A DNA stretch of 43,202 nucleotides from a virus, in the IMG/VR virus record IMGVR_UViG_3300044846_001468, positions 1 through 43,202 of that record; one strand, written 5' to 3'. Shown here in pieces: positions 32,498-40,253 of this stretch. Numbering within the stretch: the stretch's first letter is position 1; the number at the start of each line of letters is the position of its first letter. Position numbers and translations under genes: made by a program. The notes under the pieces were generated by a model that was not told where the DNA came from, searched no databases, and saw nothing but the letters and a program-made list of their open reading frames with translations.

Positions 32498-32619
32498 TTT
32501 GTTTTGTATTTGTTTATCATTATTTGAATTTGCTCAATGATCTCAGCGTATATCGGTACTGGAACACGCCTAAATATTATCTTAGTCGGCTCTTGCTTTG
32601 GCCTGCCTCTTTGTTTCAT
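32494..32619 (-). CDS. Tiny DNA-binding protein candidate
   Basis: 41 aa, starting MKQRGRPKQEPTKIIFRRVP. The GRPK segment followed by a strand and helix resembles short ribbon-helix-helix or AT-hook proteins. The TGA overlaps the next ATG. The start lies 4 bases after a promoter -7 box, so the mRNA may be leaderless. It could regulate the accessory operon. Confidence 0.55.
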   Translation of the reverse strand: MKQRGRPKQEPTKIIFRRVPVPIYAEIIEQIQIMINKYKTK

Positions 32620-32623
32620 TTGA

Positions 32624-32654
32624 CAAAGATAATTATTGCAAGCGATAAACGCAA
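32624..32654 (-). promoter_or_regulatory. Promoter of the accessory early operon, leaderless spacing
   Basis: TTG (32654-32652), 20 bases, then TATCTTTG (32631-32624), followed by four bases and ATG. All elements match the Bacteroidota consensus. Confidence 0.6.
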
Positions 32655-32678
32655 GGGATTGAGTAGTTTGGAATGTGT

Positions 32679-32918
32679 CTAAATAGGCTCGTCGCGGAGT
32701 TCCTCCGATACCTCCACAATCCGCAACTTCATGTATTGCGTTACGTCGACTAGCTGACCATTGTACTCTTTGAGTGATATTCCACGAAGTGCAGACGATT
32801 TGAGCGCATCAAATTCGCGCATGAATAACTGCCAAATGTCAAGCTTGCGTTCTTGGCGTGCAGGAAGTTCGTTCGGCTCGAACTTCATTCTTTGATGTAT
32901 TGGATAAATCTTTCTCAT
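32679..32918 (-). CDS. Small protein downstream of dnaB
   Basis: 79 aa, helical, starting MRKIYPIHQRM. The C-terminus (YMKLRIVEVSEELRDEP) is weakly like the end of the phage A gene at 801-1376 (YLSARLMEISDELKQDD), so a shared replication partner is possible. It starts 2 bases after the DnaB stop. Confidence 0.55.
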   Translation of the reverse strand: MRKIYPIHQRMKFEPNELPARQERKLDIWQLFMREFDALKSSALRGISLKEYNGQLVDVTQYMKLRIVEVSEELRDEPI

Positions 32919-32920
32919 GA

Positions 32921-34279
32921 TTAAAATGGAACTGAATTAGATTGGAATGTTTTGATCTCAGTGTACTGGGCAATGTGTGGAACGAACGTTAATTGACTTG
33001 TTCCCATGCTTCCGTTGCGATTCTTTGCGATTATAAACTCAGCCATCCCTCGCGTGTCGTTTCCGTCCATATCCCTTCCATCGTCGTAGTAGTCCGAGCG
33101 ATAAAGGAAACCTACGATGTCGGCATCTTGCTCTATGGCTCCCGATTCCCTTAAATCTGATAGCATAGGCCGCTTATCCGTTCTCGTTTCCACATTCCTA
33201 GACAGTTGGCTCAATGCCACGATAGGTATCTTTAACTCCTTAGCCACGACTTTGAGCGTTCTACTGATCTCACTGATCTCATTCTCTCTATTCCCACGTT
33301 GGCTGCCTTGGATAAGTTGGATATAATCCACATAAATGATCTGAACTCCGTACAAGTCGCGCATGGTTCGCGCTCGTGTTCTAAATTGCGCGATGTTTAA
33401 CCCTGCTTTATCGCACAAATAGATGGGCAAGTTGTCAATTTTTGACAAGTTTAGGTTTATGAACTCCAACTCACTTGCCAACATACTTTTTTTCATTGTG
33501 TTTTCAAGGCTCAAATTCATGACTTGGGAGAGTATGCGGTATGTCAACTGCTCGTTGCTCATTTCAAGCGAAAATACGGCCACTTTAACGCCATTTTGGG
33601 CCTGCCTAATCGCGGTCGAGAGAATGAAAGCAGTCTTACCCATTCCAGGACGTGCTCCGATGACCATCAAATCAGAGTTGCCAATGAATCCGATATTGGC
33701 ATCTACGCTTCGCAAATACGTCTTAACGCCTTGGGTAATTTGACCGCTTGCCCTCATTCCAATTTCATTGAGTACCGACGGGATCACATCGCGTAGTGAA
33801 GTCATATCGGTTGCCGTGGTCGTTGGGGTCAGTGACTTGCCAAGCTCGTCGACCATTGCAGATACATCGTCGATGGTATTAGATTCATCAAAGCAACTTT
33901 GGTAAATTGCAAGGGCTCGCATGGAAGCGTCGCGCATCATTCGCTTCTCTTTGATGAAGTAGCAATACCCCGAAAGTTGATCCCAGTACACAACCGAGTG
34001 GTTTGTCATCGCTGCCACTTCGCTCACTTCGACGTTCGCCATCTTGCCCAAGGTTCGGATCTTCTTCGCTACCGATAGCAGGTCCACACGTTCGCCTGCC
34101 GCGTGAAGGTCAACAATGACCCCAAAGATTGTAGAGTGCTTGGGATTGTAGAAGTCGTTTGGCTCAAGGATCGATGTTATCTCAGTGAGGTTGCGATTGT
34201 CTTGTAGGCAAGTGCTGAGTATCGCTTGCTCATGTTCAATCGAATGGGGTGGTATCTTGTGAAGTAGTGCTTCGCTCAT
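32921..34279 (-). CDS. dnaB: Replicative DNA helicase, DnaB family
   Basis: 452 aa from ATG 34277-34279. The N-terminal domain (EHEQAILSTCLQD) and the RecA-like C-terminal domain with Walker A GARPGMGKT (about 208-216), YVDYIQLI (Walker B), LSQLSRNVE and DLRESGAIEQDADIV are all present. It unwinds the phage fork as a hexamer. The start overlaps the stop of the upstream DUF6291-type gene (ATGA), so both are made together. The contig shows no DnaB for phage A, probably because that part is missing. Confidence 0.93.
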   Translation of the reverse strand: MSEALLHKIPPHSIEHEQAILSTCLQDNRNLTEITSILEPNDFYNPKHSTIFGVIVDLHAAGERVDLLSVAKKIRTLGKMANVEVSEVAAMTNHSVVYWDQLSGYCYFIKEKRMMRDASMRALAIYQSCFDESNTIDDVSAMVDELGKSLTPTTTATDMTSLRDVIPSVLNEIGMRASGQITQGVKTYLRSVDANIGFIGNSDLMVIGARPGMGKTAFILSTAIRQAQNGVKVAVFSLEMSNEQLTYRILSQVMNLSLENTMKKSMLASELEFINLNLSKIDNLPIYLCDKAGLNIAQFRTRARTMRDLYGVQIIYVDYIQLIQGSQRGNRENEISEISRTLKVVAKELKIPIVALSQLSRNVETRTDKRPMLSDLRESGAIEQDADIVGFLYRSDYYDDGRDMDGNDTRGMAEFIIAKNRNGSMGTSQLTFVPHIAQYTEIKTFQSNSVPF

Positions 34280-35004
34280 GTGTAGATAGTTCTTTTTGTC
34301 GCGGGCCGCTCGGCGCAACTTGTTTGTGGATTGTTTTTAGCATTTTGATTAAGCAACCAATTTCTAGTCGTTGCTTTCCAATCTTTCATCGGAGATTTAC
34401 CAATGGTCCAACCTTTCGATTCGTAGTAGTTGAACATCTTTGACGATTCAAGTTGTAGGAATTGTTTTGCATAAGTTTGATTCTTTGATTGTGTGTACTC
34501 AATCATATAGGCGAAGATATCATCTTGCGCAGGTTTGACAAAGATAGTCCGTGTGGATTTTTTTGGTGGAGAACTTTGTTCGACTATACATTCACTATCA
34601 TTAACACTAACACTATCACTATCACTATCACTAACACTAACACTATCACTATCGGCTTTTTTGGGTTTGTTTGGGTTTTTTAATAACCCAAAATAACCCA
34701 CTGGGTTTTTTGGCTTTTCTTGGGTTTCTTCTTTCTCCGATTGATTATCAGTACTTTGACGTGGCCTACCTCCTTTTGCCCCATTTTTCGCATTGCGTTC
34801 GATGGTAGCCTGCCACTTACCTTCATCGCGCTTAAATTGCTGAACGAATGGCTCAAGTACAATCTGAATGAGAGTATCGTCAGTGGGTTCTATTCCATTT
34901 TGCACGTTCCTAATTGCCTTAAACAACTTACCCGCTTGTTCGTCGGTTAGTCGGTCGAGTATGCAAAGTGAATCTTTGTGAATAACGAATGACTTTTTTT
35001 CCAT
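34276..35004 (-). CDS. DUF6291-type replication protein with Asp-Ser linker
   Basis: 242 aa from ATG 35002-35004. The N-terminal 85 residues (KSFVIHKDSLCILDRLTDEQ) match DUF6291. A linker of Ser, Asp and Val repeats follows. The C-terminus (MFNYYESKGW, then PMKDWKATTRNW) is shared with the phage A initiator-like protein. Coupled to dnaB, so a helicase-loading or initiator role is likely. An in-frame upstream extension runs through the terminator-like leader and is rejected. Confidence 0.7.
   Translation of the reverse strand: MEKKSFVIHKDSLCILDRLTDEQAGKLFKAIRNVQNGIEPTDDTLIQIVLEPFVQQFKRDEGKWQATIERNAKNGAKGGRPRQSTDNQSEKEETQEKPKNPVGYFGLLKNPNKPKKADSDSVSVSDSDSDSVSVNDSECIVEQSSPPKKSTRTIFVKPAQDDIFAYMIEYTQSKNQTYAKQFLQLESSKMFNYYESKGWTIGKSPMKDWKATTRNWLLNQNAKNNPQTSCAERPATKRTIYT
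34591..34728. repeat. Hexamer tract plus 10-bp phased repeats, candidate origin of phage B
   Basis: Hexamers (ATCACT, AACACT) run from 34591 to 34653. Then GGGTT occurs at 34663 and 34673, AACCC at 34685 and 34695, and GGGTT at 34703 and 34722. Spacing within pairs is 10 bp, one helical turn and not a multiple of three. Same order and same place in the gene as in phage A (1742-1833), with different sequence. This suggests an iteron-type origin inside the replication gene. Confidence 0.5.
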
Positions 35005-35009
35005 AGCAT

Positions 35010-35101
35010 AAAAAAAAATCCCACTGGGTTCGGAATGCAGCTCCTCGCCCAATGGGAAATTAATACTTTTTAATGTGTTCAATCGCTGCATGAATGAACA
35101 C
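35010..35101 (-). promoter_or_regulatory. Two-hairpin leader with complementary loops and T-run (phage B)
   Basis: Read on the minus strand, hairpin 1 is GTGTTCA/TGAACAC with ATGCAGC in its 13-base loop (35091-35085). Hairpin 2 has outer stem TCCCATTGGG/CCCAGTGGGA, inner stem GGA/TCC and loop GCTGCAT (35041-35035), then nine T. Loop 2 is the exact complement of ATGCAGC. The ATG follows the T-run by 5 bases. A GAA internal loop is common to both phages. Attenuator, ligand sensor or origin-linked RNA are possible roles. Confidence 0.6.
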
Positions 35102-35103
35102 CA

Positions 35104-35135
35104 CAAATATAATCGAAATCACATTAAAGTGCCAA
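35104..35135 (-). promoter_or_regulatory. Promoter of the DUF6291-dnaB operon
   Basis: TTG (35135-35133), 21 bases, then TATATTTG (35111-35104). Transcription would start near 35099, at the base of leader hairpin 1. The equivalent phage A promoter has the same -7 sequence. Confidence 0.6.
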
Positions 35136-35139
35136 CTTG

Positions 35140-35880
35140 TTAATATCTCAAATTAACTTTCTCGCGGCGGCGGTAGTTGTAAATTTCTTCGATTAGCACT
35201 TTGTAATTGCTGATGTTTGTGCAGTCCTGCAAAGCAGTAGGTTGTACTTTCAACTTCTGCAGAAACTCAGTAAATTCAAAATTTGGATTTCTAAATAAGG
35301 ACATCATTGTATAAATGAACGCTCTTCTTCTTACACCGACATAATAAGGCTCAATCATCATGATTTTTTCAATCATATCTTCCGCATACTTCAATGACTT
35401 GATCTTAAAATCTCCGCTATAAAAAACATCAATATCAATCTTGTTGGGTATTCCTGATAAAAGCGACATTGTTTCATTGTGACCTAAATTATACTTCGCT
35501 TTGAAAGCGGCATATTTCAAATAATCTTCATATCCCATGTTAGAGTACCCAGTCAAATAATCGTCCGCGTTCCAAGTTTTTGAGTTTTGGTTAAGGATGT
35601 GAACCTCATTCAGTCCATAACCTTCGCACATGACGTAGTGCAATGGTAAATTGAGTTCCTGAATAACGTCGAAGCGATGTTGCCCGTCAATGATCTCATA
35701 GTTCTCATTCACCACAATGATCGTGAATAGGTAATTCTCTGCCATCGACTTTTTCAATCGATTGATGTGGAGTAGGTTTTTGTTTCGGTTGCCATCTATC
35801 GACTTGAATAGAAAGTAATCCGTTGTCGTGTGAACTTGGTTACTATGCTTCACCATTGGTTCTACGTTTGATTTGTTCAT
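35140..35880 (-). CDS. ParB-like nuclease-domain protein
   Basis: 246 aa from ATG 35878-35880. The ParB/sulfiredoxin motif IIDGQHRFDVI is preceded by LKKSMAENYLFTIIVVNENY. The C-terminal half is helical and unknown. Many phages encode such proteins near replication genes; some act as transcription modulators or nucleases. An upstream in-frame ATG at 35916 would overlap the previous gene by 17 bases. A+T-rich relative to its neighbours. Confidence 0.65.
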   Translation of the reverse strand: MNKSNVEPMVKHSNQVHTTTDYFLFKSIDGNRNKNLLHINRLKKSMAENYLFTIIVVNENYEIIDGQHRFDVIQELNLPLHYVMCEGYGLNEVHILNQNSKTWNADDYLTGYSNMGYEDYLKYAAFKAKYNLGHNETMSLLSGIPNKIDIDVFYSGDFKIKSLKYAEDMIEKIMMIEPYYVGVRRRAFIYTMMSLFRNPNFEFTEFLQKLKVQPTALQDCTNISNYKVLIEEIYNYRRREKVNLRY

Positions 35881-35899
35881 TTGATTTTTATTGATTAAA

Positions 35900-36475
35900 T
35901 TATTGTAATAACTCACGATTTTCTCGCATTAACCTTTTCGCGTGTGCAATCGAGTTACTGCCCTGAATGAGTTTGATGTGTTTGAGTAGCCGCTTGTCAC
36001 CTACCTGAGCCACTGCCGCCGCAATGACCTCTAGTCGATCCATGACTATTGGGTCGTTCATCTGAATAGCTTGATCGATTTGATTTTTGGCGTAGATGAC
36101 GGTGGCGTAATGGAACTTCACCGGCAGCAACTCACCAATACTCACAATGGTGTGCGTAGTCGAACCTCTCACCGCCCAAAAGAACAAAGACCTAGCGATC
36201 ACTACATCGCGCCTCCGATTATTCACCGCCCAAACGTGAATTGGACCAAATAGATTTTCGAGCGTTCTAATGATGGTTTGAACTTTGATCTCGTTCATCA
36301 CTTTGATGGGATCCGTTCCGCTCAATTTTACACCTTCCTTTTGGTTAATTGGCACGGCTACGTACCTAATCCCGTCGTTGAATAGCTTGAAAGCCTCCGC
36401 GATCTGGCCATTGTAGACCGCTACTTCGCCCAGGGACGTCATCGCGCTTGTGTTAATTTGATTTAGTTCATTCAT
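35900..36475 (-). CDS. DnaA domain IV-like DNA-binding protein (phage B)
   Basis: 191 aa from ATG 36473-36475. NNRRRDVVIARSLFFWAV, then FHYATVIYAKNQ, correspond to DnaA domain IV. The homologue is 2310-2888. It overlaps the HTH gene upstream by 8 bases. Likely binds origin or leader DNA. Confidence 0.65.
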   Translation of the reverse strand: MNELNQINTSAMTSLGEVAVYNGQIAEAFKLFNDGIRYVAVPINQKEGVKLSGTDPIKVMNEIKVQTIIRTLENLFGPIHVWAVNNRRRDVVIARSLFFWAVRGSTTHTIVSIGELLPVKFHYATVIYAKNQIDQAIQMNDPIVMDRLEVIAAAVAQVGDKRLLKHIKLIQGSNSIAHAKRLMRENRELLQ

Positions 36476-36695
36476 TCTCTCCCTCCCCTTTTTTAGTAAC
36501 AAATTTGACGTTCATTTTTGCTGACTTGCACAGCTTCACCACTAGGCGAAACGGCATCGATTCGGGCGTGTCCATGTACTTCTTTGCCGTTGGTCTGCTT
36601 ATCTTGTGCCGCTTTGCGAACTCTACCTGCGTGCCGTACAAATCAATGATAATTTGAGTAAGTGGATGTGTCGGTTGTGGTTTTTGTACGGTCAT
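36468..36695 (-). CDS. Small Cro/CI-like helix-turn-helix protein (phage B)
   Basis: 75 aa from ATG 36693-36695, which overlaps the upstream TGA; an earlier ATG lies inside the upstream gene. HTH at FAKRHKISRPTAKKYMDTPE. Homologue of 2977-3171 with an extended Pro/Gln start and acidic end. Probable regulator of the early block. Confidence 0.65.
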   Translation of the reverse strand: MTVQKPQPTHPLTQIIIDLYGTQVEFAKRHKISRPTAKKYMDTPESMPFRLVVKLCKSAKMNVKFVTKKGEGENE

Positions 36696-37045
36696 AGTAG
36701 CTTGGATTTGTAGTGGGTTATGATTTGCTCCATGAAATGGGAGTAGTAGCGTGCAAACGTTGTGAAGCCTTGGTTGTCCATCTCCCAATTTCGATATAGG
36801 ACGGCCCGAAGCCTTTGTGAATCGGACTTAAACCCATCGTTCGCATCTGCTTTGAGTGATTCGAGCATCTTGCTCTCGTCTAGGTTAAATGATTCACCTT
36901 TGAACGCGAGCCATCCAAACTTCTCGGTATCGGATAAGAGTTGGCCCGCCTGCGACGGGCTCAACTCGTTTGTTCCGAATATTAGTTTCAGCGTGCGATC
37001 CTTTCGCGTAGCCACTGATTCAAGTATTGCTGGTATTGTAATCAT
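36692..37045 (-). CDS. Early protein of the RecT-replacement cassette
   Basis: 117 aa from ATG 37043-37045 (MITIPAIL), overlapping the upstream stop as ATGA. ESVATRKDRTLKLIFGTNEL is followed by SPSQAGQLL and a helical end. I have seen similar starts in Bacteroidetes-phage early regions but know no function. Together with the next two genes it occupies the place taken by recT and the exonuclease in phage A. Confidence 0.6.
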   Translation of the reverse strand: MITIPAILESVATRKDRTLKLIFGTNELSPSQAGQLLSDTEKFGWLAFKGESFNLDESKMLESLKADANDGFKSDSQRLRAVLYRNWEMDNQGFTTFARYYSHFMEQIITHYKSKLL

Positions 37046-37482
37046 TTTGCTAGTGTGATTTTTATACCAGTGGTACTTGTTTTGATGGGTGGGTAGACTT
37101 CGCACACCTCGCCTGTTACAGGATCAATGTATTCAGTTTTGCCCTTAATCGATTTGAGCCAATTCTGAGCTGCTTTCGCCTGCTCTCCGTACTCTTTCAT
37201 CGTCAACTCAATTCGTGCCAATGGTGGGTAGCCGCATGGCGTGAAGTCGTACTTTGTTCCGAGTTCGGCAAGTTCGATACGTGCGCCATTGTGCATAAAT
37301 GATCTTTCGCCTTGCTTCGCGGCTTCGTCCGCTGCCATCCGATCCGCTACCTTCTTAACCTGCTCAATCGCTACCTCCATTTGTTTAAGCGCGATCTTCA
37401 CGTCCAAGGCACTGATCTCGTCATCTTGGAGTTGGCGCACCAACTCGGATGCGCCAACTATACAACCATCAATAACTATCAT
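37042..37482 (-). CDS. Early helical protein with C-terminal beta segment
   Basis: 146 aa. The first half is a long helix (VKIALKQMEVAIEQVKKVAD). The second half has ELGTKYDFTPCGYP, then WLKSIKGKTEYIDPVTGE and a Thr-rich end. The pattern recalls phage proteins placed with ssDNA-binding genes. Function unknown. ATGA overlaps at both ends. Confidence 0.6.
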   Translation of the reverse strand: MIVIDGCIVGASELVRQLQDDEISALDVKIALKQMEVAIEQVKKVADRMAADEAAKQGERSFMHNGARIELAELGTKYDFTPCGYPPLARIELTMKEYGEQAKAAQNWLKSIKGKTEYIDPVTGEVCEVYPPIKTSTTGIKITLAK

Positions 37483-37985
37483 GACTGACCTCCCTTAGCG
37501 AATGGATCGCCGCCATCGAATAACACCTCGATGTTTACGTAGGTATTCATTAAGGCTGCCTCACACTCAGCACTAAACGGTTTCTTAGGCTTGGGATTCA
37601 CTGAATACTTTGTTTCCTTATCTTGGCCCGACTTGTTTACACATAGATCGTACTCGAAAGGACTACCCCAATCGGGATCCTTGGCTAGGATTTGGATGGC
37701 CTGCTGAATACCTGCCTGAGTGATTTCTAAGACCATGATTGACTTGGTATCTTCAGACCATACCACCATCGCCCAAAAGTGCTTCACGGGTTTGAGTGGA
37801 TTGATAGGTGCTGGCTTTGGCTGAGAATGACGGGTGCGGATCGGTTTGTTATTGTCCCAATCGAGCCATCCAAGGATGGGGCGCGATAGGATTCTGAAAC
37901 GGTTGTCACCTTGTTGAAATTTGAGGTAGTTACCTCCGCCACCTTTTGGGGCTTCGTAGTTTTCGGGCAAAAATTCGTTGCTCAT
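37479..37985 (-). CDS. Putative single-stranded DNA-binding protein
   Basis: 168 aa. KGGGGNYLKFQQGDNRFRIL, then FWAMVVWSEDTKSIMVLEI and GSPFEYDLCVNKSG, resemble the OB-fold phage ssDNA-binding proteins related to gp32. Such proteins normally begin with this Gly-Asn-Tyr-Leu-Lys pattern. It would coat ssDNA at the fork and in recombination. No acidic tail is visible. Start overlaps the tiny upstream gene as ATGA. Confidence 0.65.
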   Translation of the reverse strand: MSNEFLPENYEAPKGGGGNYLKFQQGDNRFRILSRPILGWLDWDNNKPIRTRHSQPKPAPINPLKPVKHFWAMVVWSEDTKSIMVLEITQAGIQQAIQILAKDPDWGSPFEYDLCVNKSGQDKETKYSVNPKPKKPFSAECEAALMNTYVNIEVLFDGGDPFAKGGQS

Positions 37986-38107
37986 TTTGTAAATTGATTT
38001 TGATTGTTTATATTAATTGAATTGAAATACTCTTGTTCTTGGATGCTTGCTTCGAATTGCGCTTGCTCTTCGCGCATATTCATAAATAACTCTTTTGACT
38101 TGCTCAT
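37982..38107 (-). CDS. Tiny Gln/Asn-rich protein
   Basis: 41 aa, starting MSKSKELFMNMREEQAQ. ATGA overlaps at both ends support it (38104-38107 and 37982-37985). Function unknown. Confidence 0.55.
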   Translation of the reverse strand: MSKSKELFMNMREEQAQFEASIQEQEYFNSININNQNQFTK

Positions 38108-38520
38108 GTATGTAGTGTGTAAAGTTTGCGATATGTTTGATAAACTAGGTTCGTGAGTTGTGATTCTACGCCGTTACGATCAAGTCGGACGATGGAGGCT
38201 GTGAAGTAAACTCTCCAATGCCTTCGCGTGTCGGTGTCATCGTCGTAGAATGGCTTTAACTCAATCTTCATGTGATTTAACCCCATATTCATGTGATGTA
38301 CCTCGGTTTTGTTTTCTCTGATCAGTTTGATTAAGTCTTGATCGGTGAATAGATGCTTGAAGATATCGAGATGCTCACGTATGTACTCAAACTCTCCCTC
38401 GGTTGCTTTGCGCATGACTAGCTGCGGTTTAAGCTGAGCGCGAAGAAGGTTTTGCCAGTTGTTAAACCCCGATTGTGGGTGTGCATTCACTGAGGATTGC
38501 ACGCATACTTTAGTTGCCAT
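38104..38520 (-). CDS. Conserved early protein of unknown function (phage B)
   Basis: 138 aa from ATG 38518-38520 (MATKVC). Homologue of 5071-5460: AHPQSGFNNW, LVMRKAT and SIVRLDRNGVESQLT align. The 11-base overlap with the upstream gene is identical in both phages. Confidence 0.7.
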   Translation of the reverse strand: MATKVCVQSSVNAHPQSGFNNWQNLLRAQLKPQLVMRKATEGEFEYIREHLDIFKHLFTDQDLIKLIRENKTEVHHMNMGLNHMKIELKPFYDDDTDTRRHWRVYFTASIVRLDRNGVESQLTNLVYQTYRKLYTLHT

Positions 38521-38731
38521 CTTGCCCTCCTTCATTTACTAGGTCTTGCATTAATTGGATGCCTTTTAGCGCATATTTCAACGCTGCTGCATCCTTTCTA
38601 AATTCCTCTAGTGAATACTTCGTTGACCATTCCTCGGTGTTTGTGGCGATCTTATCTTCGCAATAAACTACCATGTCCGCTGCTTCTTTGTAGAGCTTTT
38701 GCAGGCGTTCGATTTTTTCTAAGTTTGTCAT
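38510..38731 (-). CDS. Small conserved early protein (phage B)
   Basis: 73 aa, homologue of 5450-5683 with the core DAAALKYALKGIQLMQDLVN. Two-helix protein, unknown function. Confidence 0.7.
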   Translation of the reverse strand: MTNLEKIERLQKLYKEAADMVVYCEDKIATNTEEWSTKYSLEEFRKDAAALKYALKGIQLMQDLVNEGGQDGN

Positions 38732-38750
38732 AATGTATAAGTGTTTGAGA

Positions 38751-38939
38751 TTAATATTCTAGTGAAATTCTGAAGTCGTGACCAATACCGCCCGAACAAT
38801 CGCCCGTAATTTCGATGTTGTGGTCATAACATAACTCGTAGTAGTACGCGATGGCTTCCTTTTTTGTTTCGAATTGGCGTGACTTAGTTTGAGTGAAGCC
38901 CGTCTGCATTGGCTCGATAATTACTCTTGGATTTGTCAT
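38751..38939 (-). CDS. First small gene of the leftward block (phage B)
   Basis: 62 aa, starting MTNPRVIIEPMQTG, with FETKKEAIAYYYELCYDHN. Same position as 5705-5956 but barely similar. Likely expressed earliest from the divergent region. Function unknown. Confidence 0.6.
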   Translation of the reverse strand: MTNPRVIIEPMQTGFTQTKSRQFETKKEAIAYYYELCYDHNIEITGDCSGGIGHDFRISLEY

Positions 38940-38974
38940 GTGATTTGATGTATATTTGTTTGTTTGTTTGTTTG
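38927..38974 (+). promoter_or_regulatory. Rightward promoter followed by a TTTG tandem repeat
   Basis: TTG (38927-38929), 21 bases, then TATATTTG (38951-38958). Five tandem TTTG units follow from 38955 to 38974, across the expected transcription start. Phage A has only two degenerate units, so the repeat number varies. A conserved segment from 38979 onward parallels the phage A operator region. Confidence 0.55.
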
Positions 38975-39039
38975 ACTCTGCAATGATACGACAATATTTT
39001 GGAATGTCAAATATTTTTTACATATTTCTTTGAAACGAA

Positions 39040-39528
39040 GTGCAATGTGTTGATTTTCAAATACAAAAAAATTACACTCTTTGGCAGAAAACAGCCGAAA
39101 AGTACACCCGAAGCAAAGAACACGGGGAGTATTTGTTGTCGGATATTGTACTTGGGATATTGGAGAAGCGAGAAATAGCCGAAAAGACGTGCGAAGATGG
39201 GTTTTTAGACGCCTACGTTCGTCGGATGCTATGGCAGCGCAAGAATGTACACCGCAAGTCCCAAGGGTTTGTAGAGTTATCCACTCAGATCGCGGATGAG
39301 GAAAGCGACGAGGCCACGATATTCGACACTGAGATCATGATGGGGTGTATTGACCTTGCCACGGGATCCCTTCCAAAGTTTGATAGGGAACTAATACGTG
39401 CCTATCGCATGGGATTGAAGCCGCAGGAGATAGCCGAGATCATTGAAGTGGACCCAAAGGAAGTCCAAGATAAATTAAGGATCGTCAAAGCCAAATTGAA
39501 AAGACGTATAAAAGTGATAGAGCCATGA
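39040..39528 (+). CDS. Sigma-factor-like or HTH regulator (phage B)
   Basis: 162 aa from a GTG start; an in-frame TGA at 39031 excludes anything earlier. IQKNYTLWQKTAEKYTRSKE aligns with phage A. The C-terminal HTH has LIRAYRMGLKPQEIAEIIEV, then KLRIVKAKLKRRI. Likely activates late or middle genes. Confidence 0.65.
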   Translation: MQCVDFQIQKNYTLWQKTAEKYTRSKEHGEYLLSDIVLGILEKREIAEKTCEDGFLDAYVRRMLWQRKNVHRKSQGFVELSTQIADEESDEATIFDTEIMMGCIDLATGSLPKFDRELIRAYRMGLKPQEIAEIIEVDPKEVQDKLRIVKAKLKRRIKVIEP

Positions 39529-39965
39529 TAGTTAAGCCATCCATCCAAGCCGACCGCCTGACCATCTGCAAAGAATGTAAGTGGTTCAAAGCCTCCACGG
39601 GCACTTGTGGTACTTTGCTCCTGGGCGGCAGCGTGGAAGGTGATGATGACAACATCGTGACCCATTACCGCCGAAAGATCAGATTGTGCGGATGCGTGAT
39701 GCGGATTAAGACCAAATACACATGGGCATCTTGCCCGGCAGGCAAGTGGGGCACGGTTGGAATAAGCCACGACGAGCTTGTACAAGTAAGAGAATTGTTG
39801 AACCGGTACGAAGGTCAAACCTCGTTCACAACGGATGAGTTAAAACCATTTTTCACCGCCATCTCCAAGATCAGCGGCAAAAACATTCAAGTGACAACGT
39901 GCGGCCCATGTGTCAAACAGGTCATCGAAGATTTACGCAAGGCCACCCAAGATATTGAGATTTGA
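39525..39965 (+). CDS. Cysteine-rich zinc-cluster protein (phage B)
   Basis: 146 aa. All Cys groups of 6527-6988 are kept: CKECKWF, GTCGT, LCGCVM, ASCP and CGPC. Start overlaps the sigma-like stop as ATGA in both phages, so coupling is conserved. Confidence 0.7.
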   Translation: MIVKPSIQADRLTICKECKWFKASTGTCGTLLLGGSVEGDDDNIVTHYRRKIRLCGCVMRIKTKYTWASCPAGKWGTVGISHDELVQVRELLNRYEGQTSFTTDELKPFFTAISKISGKNIQVTTCGPCVKQVIEDLRKATQDIEI

Positions 39966-39983
39966 AACAATTAAAACCCAAAT

Positions 39984-40250
39984 ATGAAACCACACATCAA
40001 AATCGTTGATTCATTCAACAGACCATTCAGAGGTCAAGGATCCGCACGTAAAGTCAAAGGCTACCGCGTTCAACTCATCGCTGGCAATGGTGAACTACTC
40101 CAACATTCTGAGCAACTTGAATCGGTTAAGGCCGTAAAGAAGCACATCGAGGCACTTGGAAAGGTATTCGCTATCTCTGCAACTTTGAAAGTTTACGACT
40201 ACGTTACAATCAAAGACGAAACCGCCGCGCAGGTGTGGCCCAATTCATAA
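39984..40250 (+). CDS. DUF1508 (YegP-like) family protein (phage B)
   Basis: 88 aa, nearly the same as 7009-7275 (GSARKVKGYRVQLIAGNGE). Same start and length, so this start is secure. Unknown role. Confidence 0.75.
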   Translation: MKPHIKIVDSFNRPFRGQGSARKVKGYRVQLIAGNGELLQHSEQLESVKAVKKHIEALGKVFAISATLKVYDYVTIKDETAAQVWPNS

Positions 40251-40253
40251 ACA

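Noticed and set aside
35005-35106. N-terminal extension of the DUF6291-type protein
   Set aside because: It would be translated from the terminator-like leader; family resemblance starts at MEKKSF (35002-35004).
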